Source: Pseudomonas koreensis (GTDB lineage: Bacteria; Pseudomonadota; Gammaproteobacteria; Pseudomonadales; Pseudomonadaceae). From it: 64,000 bases of DNA. Numbering within the stretch: the first letter of the stretch is position 1; every line of letters starts with the position of its first letter. This document shows, piece after piece, positions 59,911 through 64,000 of the stretch. The stretch covers positions 868,001-932,000 of the forward strand of contig NZ_JAAQYM010000001.1 of the NCBI RefSeq assembly GCF_012986595.1, read 5' to 3'. Both the position numbers and the translations under genes were made by a program. The notes beneath the pieces were generated by a model, which made no database searches, was not told the origin of the DNA, and saw nothing but the letters and a program-made list of their open reading frames with translations.

Positions 59911-61356
59911 TCAGGAACCGACGTAGGCGGTTTTCACCACCGTGTAGAACTCCTGCGCATAGCGGCCTTGCTCACGTGAGCCATAGGATGAACCCTTACG
60001 GCCACCGAACGGAACGTGGTAATCGACACCGGCGGTCGGCAGGTTGACCATCACCATCCCGGCTTGCGCATGGCGCTTGAAGTGGTTGGCGTATTTCAGC
60101 GAGGTGGTGGCGATGCCGGCCGACAGGCCGAACTCGGTGTCGTTGGCCATCGCCAGCGCCGCCTCGTAATCCGCCACGCGAACGATGTTGGCCACCGGGC
60201 CGAAGATTTCTTCACGGCTGATGCGCATCGACGCTTCGCTGTCGGCAAACAGCGTTGGCGCGAGAAAGTAGCCTTCGGTGTCGCAGGTCACCAGACCACC
60301 GCCGCTGACCACCCGCGCACCTTCGCTCTGGCCGATGTCGATGTATTTCAGGTCCTGTTCCAGCTGCGCCTGCGAGACCACCGGACCGATGTCGGTACCG
60401 GATTTCAGCGCGTGGCCGACCTTGATCGACTGCATGCGCTCGGCCATCGCCGCGACGAATTTGTCGTGAATGCCGGCGGTGACGATCAAGCGGCTCGAGG
60501 CCGTGCAACGCTGGCCGGTGGAGTAGAACGCGCTTTGCACCGACAGCTCGACCGCTTGTTTGAGGTCGGCGTCGTCGAGAATGATCTGCGGGTTTTTGCC
60601 GCCCATTTCCAGCTGCACCTTGGCTTGGCGCGACACACAGTTGACCGCGATCTGCCGGCCCACGCCGACCGAACCGGTGAAGCTGATGCCATCGACTTTC
60701 GGGCTGTTGACCAGCGCTTCGCCAACCACCCGCCCGCTGCCCATCACCAGGTTGAACACGCCAGCGGGGAAGCCTGCGCGGGAGATGATTTCCGCCAGTG
60801 CCCAGGCACAGCCCGGCACCAGGTCCGCCGGTTTCAGCACCACGCAGTTGCTGTAGGCCAGGGCCGGGGCGATCTTCCACGCAGGAATGGCAATCGGGAA
60901 ATTCCACGGAGTGATCAGGCCGACCACGCCGAGGGCTTCGCGGGTGACTTCAACGTTGACGCCCGGACGCACCGACGGCACGTAGTCGCCGGACAGGCGC
61001 AGGCATTCACCGGCGAAGAATTTGAAAATGTTGCCGGCGCGGGTCACTTCGCCGATGGCTTCGGGCAGGGTCTTGCCCTCTTCCCGGGCCAGCAGGGTGC
61101 CGAGCTCTTCGCGACGGGCGAGAATTTCCGTGCCGACTTTATCCAGCGCATCGTGACGGGCCTGAATGCCCGACACCGACCACGCCGGGAACGCGGCGCG
61201 GGCCGCATCGATGGCCGCGTGCACCTGAGTCAGGTCAGCCTTGGCGTAGTCGCCGATGGTGTCGCTCAACTCGGACGGGTTGATGTTCGCCGAGTAGTCG
61301 GCACCGGCGACCCATTCACCGTTGATGTAGTTGTCGTAACGCTTGGAATCAGCCAC
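59911..61356 (-). CDS. Alpha-ketoglutaric semialdehyde dehydrogenase
   Basis: A 481-residue aldehyde dehydrogenase oxidising 2,5-dioxopentanoate to 2-oxoglutarate, the last step of the diacid route. Catalytic Cys284 lies in FYSTGQRCTASS and general base Glu250 in LEMGGKNP; PWNFPIAIPAWKIAPAL and FTGSVGVGR bind the cofactor. The specific substrate is inferred from the kdgD neighbour. RBS GGAGAA precedes the ATG. A 59-base gap separates it from kdgD. Confidence 0.93.
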   Translation of the reverse strand: MADSKRYDNYINGEWVAGADYSANINPSELSDTIGDYAKADLTQVHAAIDAARAAFPAWSVSGIQARHDALDKVGTEILARREELGTLLAREEGKTLPEAIGEVTRAGNIFKFFAGECLRLSGDYVPSVRPGVNVEVTREALGVVGLITPWNFPIAIPAWKIAPALAYSNCVVLKPADLVPGCAWALAEIISRAGFPAGVFNLVMGSGRVVGEALVNSPKVDGISFTGSVGVGRQIAVNCVSRQAKVQLEMGGKNPQIILDDADLKQAVELSVQSAFYSTGQRCTASSRLIVTAGIHDKFVAAMAERMQSIKVGHALKSGTDIGPVVSQAQLEQDLKYIDIGQSEGARVVSGGGLVTCDTEGYFLAPTLFADSEASMRISREEIFGPVANIVRVADYEAALAMANDTEFGLSAGIATTSLKYANHFKRHAQAGMVMVNLPTAGVDYHVPFGGRKGSSYGSREQGRYAQEFYTVVKTAYVGS

Positions 61357-61415
61357 AGAAAATTCTCCTCTCTACGCAAAAGCCGCTGATTGCTCAGCGG
61401 CCTTGTGGGTCGGTG

Positions 61416-62327
61416 TTATTGCGCGCCTTGCTTGTCGATCAGCGCGGCGAGCATTTCGAATTCTTCGCCGGTCAGTTCGGTCAGCGGCGCCCGCACCGGG
61501 CCTGCGTCATAGCCGGCAATCTTGGCCCCGGCCTTGACGATGCTCACGGCGTAACCGGCCTTGCGGTTGCGGATGTCGAGGTACGGCAGGAAGAAGTCGT
61601 CGATGATCTTGCCGACGGTGGCGTGATCGTCGCGGGCAATCGCGTGGTAGAAATCCATGGCGGTTTTCGGGATGAAGTTGAACACCGCCGACGAGTAGAC
61701 CGGCACGCCGAGGGCCTTGTAGGCCGCAGCGTAGACTTCAGCGGTCGGCAGGCCGCCGAGGTAGCTGAAGCGATCGCCGAGGCGGCGACGGATCGACACC
61801 ATCAACTCGATGTCGCCCAGGCCGTCCTTGTAGCCGATCAGGTTCGGGCAACGCTCGGCCAGACGTTCCAGCAGCGTCGCGTTCAGGCGGCAGACGTTGC
61901 GGTTGTAGACCACCACGCCGATGTTCACCGATTTGCACACCGCTTCAACGTGGGCGGCGACGCCGTCCTGGCTGGCTTCGGTCAGGTAGTGCGGCAGCAG
62001 CAACAGACCTTTGGCGCCCAGACGCTCGGCTTCCTGCGCGTACTCGATGGCCTGACGGGTCGAACCGCCGACACCGGCCAGAATCGGCACGCTGGTCGCG
62101 CAGGTGTCGACCGCGGTCTTGATGATTTCCGAATATTCGCTGGCCGCCAGGGAGAAGAACTCACCCGTGCCACCCGCCGCGAACAAAGCCGAAGCGCCGT
62201 ACGGGGCCAGCCATTCCAGACGCTTGATGTAGCCGGCGCGGTTGAAATCGCCCTGGGCGTTGAAATCGGTGACCGGAAACGACAGCAGGCCGGCGGAGAG
62301 GATGGACTTCAGTTCTTGTGGATTCAT
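61416..62327 (-). CDS. kdgD: 5-dehydro-4-deoxyglucarate dehydratase
   Basis: A 303-residue DapA-superfamily aldolase-type enzyme, dehydrating and decarboxylating 5-keto-4-deoxyglucarate to 2,5-dioxopentanoate. Schiff-base Lys167 is in [10 protein letters not shown], Tyr141 in [26 protein letters not shown] is the substrate loop typical of KdgD. It is first in the operon kdgD-dehydrogenase-permease-garD, behind an inverted repeat at 62386-62409. Confidence 0.95.
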   Translation of the reverse strand: MNPQELKSILSAGLLSFPVTDFNAQGDFNRAGYIKRLEWLAPYGASALFAAGGTGEFFSLAASEYSEIIKTAVDTCATSVPILAGVGGSTRQAIEYAQEAERLGAKGLLLLPHYLTEASQDGVAAHVEAVCKSVNIGVVVYNRNVCRLNATLLERLAERCPNLIGYKDGLGDIELMVSIRRRLGDRFSYLGGLPTAEVYAAAYKALGVPVYSSAVFNFIPKTAMDFYHAIARDDHATVGKIIDDFFLPYLDIRNRKAGYAVSIVKAGAKIAGYDAGPVRAPLTELTGEEFEMLAALIDKQGAQ

Positions 62328-62385
62328 TTTTCGAACACCCTGGGTAGCAACGTTTTTTGTGAGTTTTATGATTCAGCCAGCGCTG

Positions 62386-62409
62386 AAGTTGTAGGTCATC
62401 GTACAACTT
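62386..62409. promoter_or_regulatory. Inverted repeat upstream of kdgD (likely GntR/FCD-type operator)
   Basis: AAGTTGTA (62386-62393) and TACAACTT (62402-62409) form perfect 8-base arms around eight bases, 59 bases before the kdgD start. Diacid operons are usually controlled by a FadR/FCD-type GntR regulator; the regulator gene is not in this window, so the assignment is inference. Confidence 0.6.
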
Positions 62410-62507
62410 AAAAGATAACCGTCAACTGCATTTCATCGCTGGACGGCATTTTTTGTCGGACAGGATTCTTTCTTGACGTAGGAAAATTCTCGTCTAGGCT
62501 CGATTTG

Positions 62508-62525
62508 ACTGTATATGCATACAGT
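62508..62525. promoter_or_regulatory. Palindrome in the promoter of the 62564 gene
   Basis: ACTGTAT (62508-62514) and ATACAGT (62519-62525) are perfect 7-base arms around ATGC, 39 bases before the ATG at 62564. It overlaps a possible -35 TTGACT at 62505-62510. It resembles GntR-family operators but has a different core from the site at 62386. Confidence 0.5.
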
Positions 62526-62563
62526 TAAATTAAACCCACCGACGACATATCAAGGAGAAAGAA

Positions 62564-63868
62564 ATGTCCGGATTGCACCCCAAACCACAGGAAAGACCCA
62601 AGCCGGTCATCGCCCGTTTCGATGATCTGTTCACCCCAAACGGCATTCGCTTCAGCGCCGACAACCCGCATCTGGTGATGCACATCGCCGATGCCCACAG
62701 CGATGTCGAACCGGCCACCGCCCTCCCCGGCAAAGCCTTGAAAATTCGACCGCCACTGCGCTTCGAAGGCGCTGAACACACGGCCATCGGCGACAACACT
62801 CTGCTGCGCTTCGTCGAAAACGCCGAACCGATTCGTGCGCAAAACGTGCCCTTGCACCTGCCCAACGGCCTCGCCCTGACCTACGGCCAGGTAGTCGCGC
62901 TGGCCGGTGATTTCTACGGTGTCGTCGACCGACCGATCAACGAAGGCGCGACCCCGGCCGACCGCCTGAACCGCTTCAACGCCGCATTCGATTCCCTCGC
63001 CGTACTGCCGGCTTCCCGCACCGAGGCCCAGCAGATTCTGGCGATCATGCAAAAAGAGATCGACGCGGTTAAACAGGCGATCAAGGACGGCAAACAACCG
63101 CACGAAGCTTATGATGCGCTGGGAGATACGTTGTCGGAAGAGTGGAACAAAGTCACCGGCGGCGGCAGTTTCGTCTCGGCGCTGTTCCCGCTTGGGCGCT
63201 ACCTGAAACTGGCGGCGAACAACGCCGACCATTTCGGCGAATGGGCAAAACTGGCCTACATTGCCGGTCACACCGCCGCCCTGCAGTCCGCCGTCGCGGC
63301 CCGCGCCAATCACGATGAGCAACAACTGGAACGGGCCTACGCGATGAACGCGTTTGCCGACCACTTCCTCACCGACCTGTTCTCCTCTGGCCATCTGCGC
63401 GTGCCGCGCAAAGAGATGGCGGCGGTGGTGACCCCAAGCGATCTCGGCTCGCTGGTGACCCGCTTCATGCACGACGAGGACAGCAAATTCGGCCTCAAGG
63501 TGCGCAACGCCCATGGCGATCAATGGCGCGCCTTCGGCGACAAGCGCTACTTCGAAGCCAGCGACGCGGACAACCGCACCCAGGTCAATCTGGCGGTGCA
63601 GGCCTCGGCGGATGAAATCTTCGCCGCCTACCTCAGCGGCAACGTGCCTGCGCCTTCGACGTTTGCTGCGCTACAACGGCTACCGGACCTGACGGCGGTG
63701 CTGAATCTTTCCAACAATTTCTCGCCGCTGTTCCGCGTCGAGGGCGGCAAGGTGCTGCGGCGCAAAGACGTGAACAACCTCAACGACACCGCCACCATCG
63801 ACGACTGGTGGGGCTGGAGCACGTATCTGCTGCTCAAGGACTACCACCCGACGGGCAACGTCAATTAA
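62564..63868 (+). CDS. Uncharacterised protein with zinc-phospholipase-C-like motif
   Basis: A 434-residue protein I cannot place in a named family with certainty. There is no signal peptide. The stretch at residues 261-281 (MNAFADHFLTDLFSSGHLR) has His267-x3-Asp271-x5-His277, the same spacing as zinc ligands His118, Asp122 and His128 of B. cereus phospholipase C. Further candidate ligands are Asp116 (LAGDFYGV), His223 and His236 (YIAGHTAAL). The domain containing LTYGQVVALAGDFYG suggests a secreted or exported phospholipase-like hydrolase. AAGGAGAAAG precedes the ATG. It is divergent from the diacid operon and followed 11 bases later by a small gene. Function is inferred only. Confidence 0.75.
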   Translation: MSGLHPKPQERPKPVIARFDDLFTPNGIRFSADNPHLVMHIADAHSDVEPATALPGKALKIRPPLRFEGAEHTAIGDNTLLRFVENAEPIRAQNVPLHLPNGLALTYGQVVALAGDFYGVVDRPINEGATPADRLNRFNAAFDSLAVLPASRTEAQQILAIMQKEIDAVKQAIKDGKQPHEAYDALGDTLSEEWNKVTGGGSFVSALFPLGRYLKLAANNADHFGEWAKLAYIAGHTAALQSAVAARANHDEQQLERAYAMNAFADHFLTDLFSSGHLRVPRKEMAAVVTPSDLGSLVTRFMHDEDSKFGLKVRNAHGDQWRAFGDKRYFEASDADNRTQVNLAVQASADEIFAAYLSGNVPAPSTFAALQRLPDLTAVLNLSNNFSPLFRVEGGKVLRRKDVNNLNDTATIDDWWGWSTYLLLKDYHPTGNVN

Positions 63869-63879
63869 GGAGAACGACC

Positions 63880-64000
63880 ATGACGATCACATTGAAACTG
63901 GAACTGGCGTCGGGGCAGTCGCTTAAAGGCGCGCCGTTGGAGTTGCTGGCGGACGGCAAGCCGATTGCGCGGGGGGTTGTGGATAAGCAAGGGTTGGTCG
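63880..64000 (+). CDS. Partial gene, Ig-like/carboxypeptidase-regulatory-like N-terminus
   Basis: The first 40 codons of a gene that runs off the window. AAGGAG lies eight bases before ATG 63880, and the frame is open to the edge. The peptide TITLKLELASGQSLKGAPLEL, then LADGKPIARGVVDKQGLV, looks like a carboxypeptidase regulatory-like or SpaA-type beta-sandwich strand pair. With an 11-base gap it is cotranscribed with the preceding gene and may be its partner. Confidence 0.7.
   Translation, partial: MTITLKLELASGQSLKGAPLELLADGKPIARGVVDKQGLV

Overview
This window is a chromosomal segment of a fluorescent-group Pseudomonas (P. fluorescens/P. protegens type). The evidence is the high-GC coding bias, the many REP/REPIN inverted repeats ending in TGTAGGAG- or TGTGGCGAG-type arms, and a gene order that, from memory, matches two blocks of the P. 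aeruginosa chromosome: gpx-slyD-pta-acyltransferase, and cysNC-cysD through gatCAB-rlpA. No rRNA, tRNA, CRISPR array or prophage was seen. No gene-free stretch exceeds about 280 bases; the larger gaps hold REPINs, terminators or promoters.

Layout. 1-4900: the 3' end of a dispersin-like GH20 hexosaminidase, a glycosyltransferase, an Old-Yellow-Enzyme oxidoreductase, glutathione peroxidase, SlyD and a DUF3565 protein. 4900-8000: pta and a YihG-like acyltransferase, with no ackA beside pta. 8100-11000: sulfate activation (cysD, fused cysNC). 11200-13200: a Nif3-like protein and the periplasmic protease AlgW. 13270-16150: a TonB-dependent receptor plus a periplasmic DUF4198 protein, probably metal uptake, behind a long palindromic operator and set between algW and hisC. 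16200-21000: hisC, hisD, hisG, murA, ibaG. 21100-24200: mlaFEDCB phospholipid transport. 24400-31500: kdsD-kdsC-lptC-lptA-lptB-rpoN-hpf-ptsN-rapZ-ptsO, linking KDO supply, LPS export, sigma-54 and the nitrogen PTS. 31600-35420: a ZIP metal transporter and the Fur-controlled fagA-fumC-orf-sodA iron-starvation operon. 35500-48900: pmbA, yjgA, tldD, nitrilase, yhdP, rng, maf, mreD, mreC, mreB. 49100-54400: gatCAB, an RlpA-like lipoprotein, a Ca/Na-type antiporter and a carboxymuconolactone decarboxylase-like protein. 54453-55675: a complete IS3-family element inserted into a REPIN. 55700-56650: an AEC transporter. 56800-62330: a D-galactarate/glucarate catabolic operon (kdgD, semialdehyde dehydrogenase, MFS permease, garD). 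62560-64000: an uncharacterised protein with a zinc-phospholipase-C-like metal motif and the start of a small partner gene.

Most genes are core envelope and housekeeping functions in tight operons with 1-4 base overlaps. The accessory or odd parts are the metal receptor module with its operator, an apparent AUU start codon for mreC, the IS in a REPIN, an antiporter lacking one of the two usual acidic residues, and the unknown gene pair at the right edge. Gene positions and motifs are read from the sequence; functions come from family knowledge; synteny statements are from memory and were not searched.
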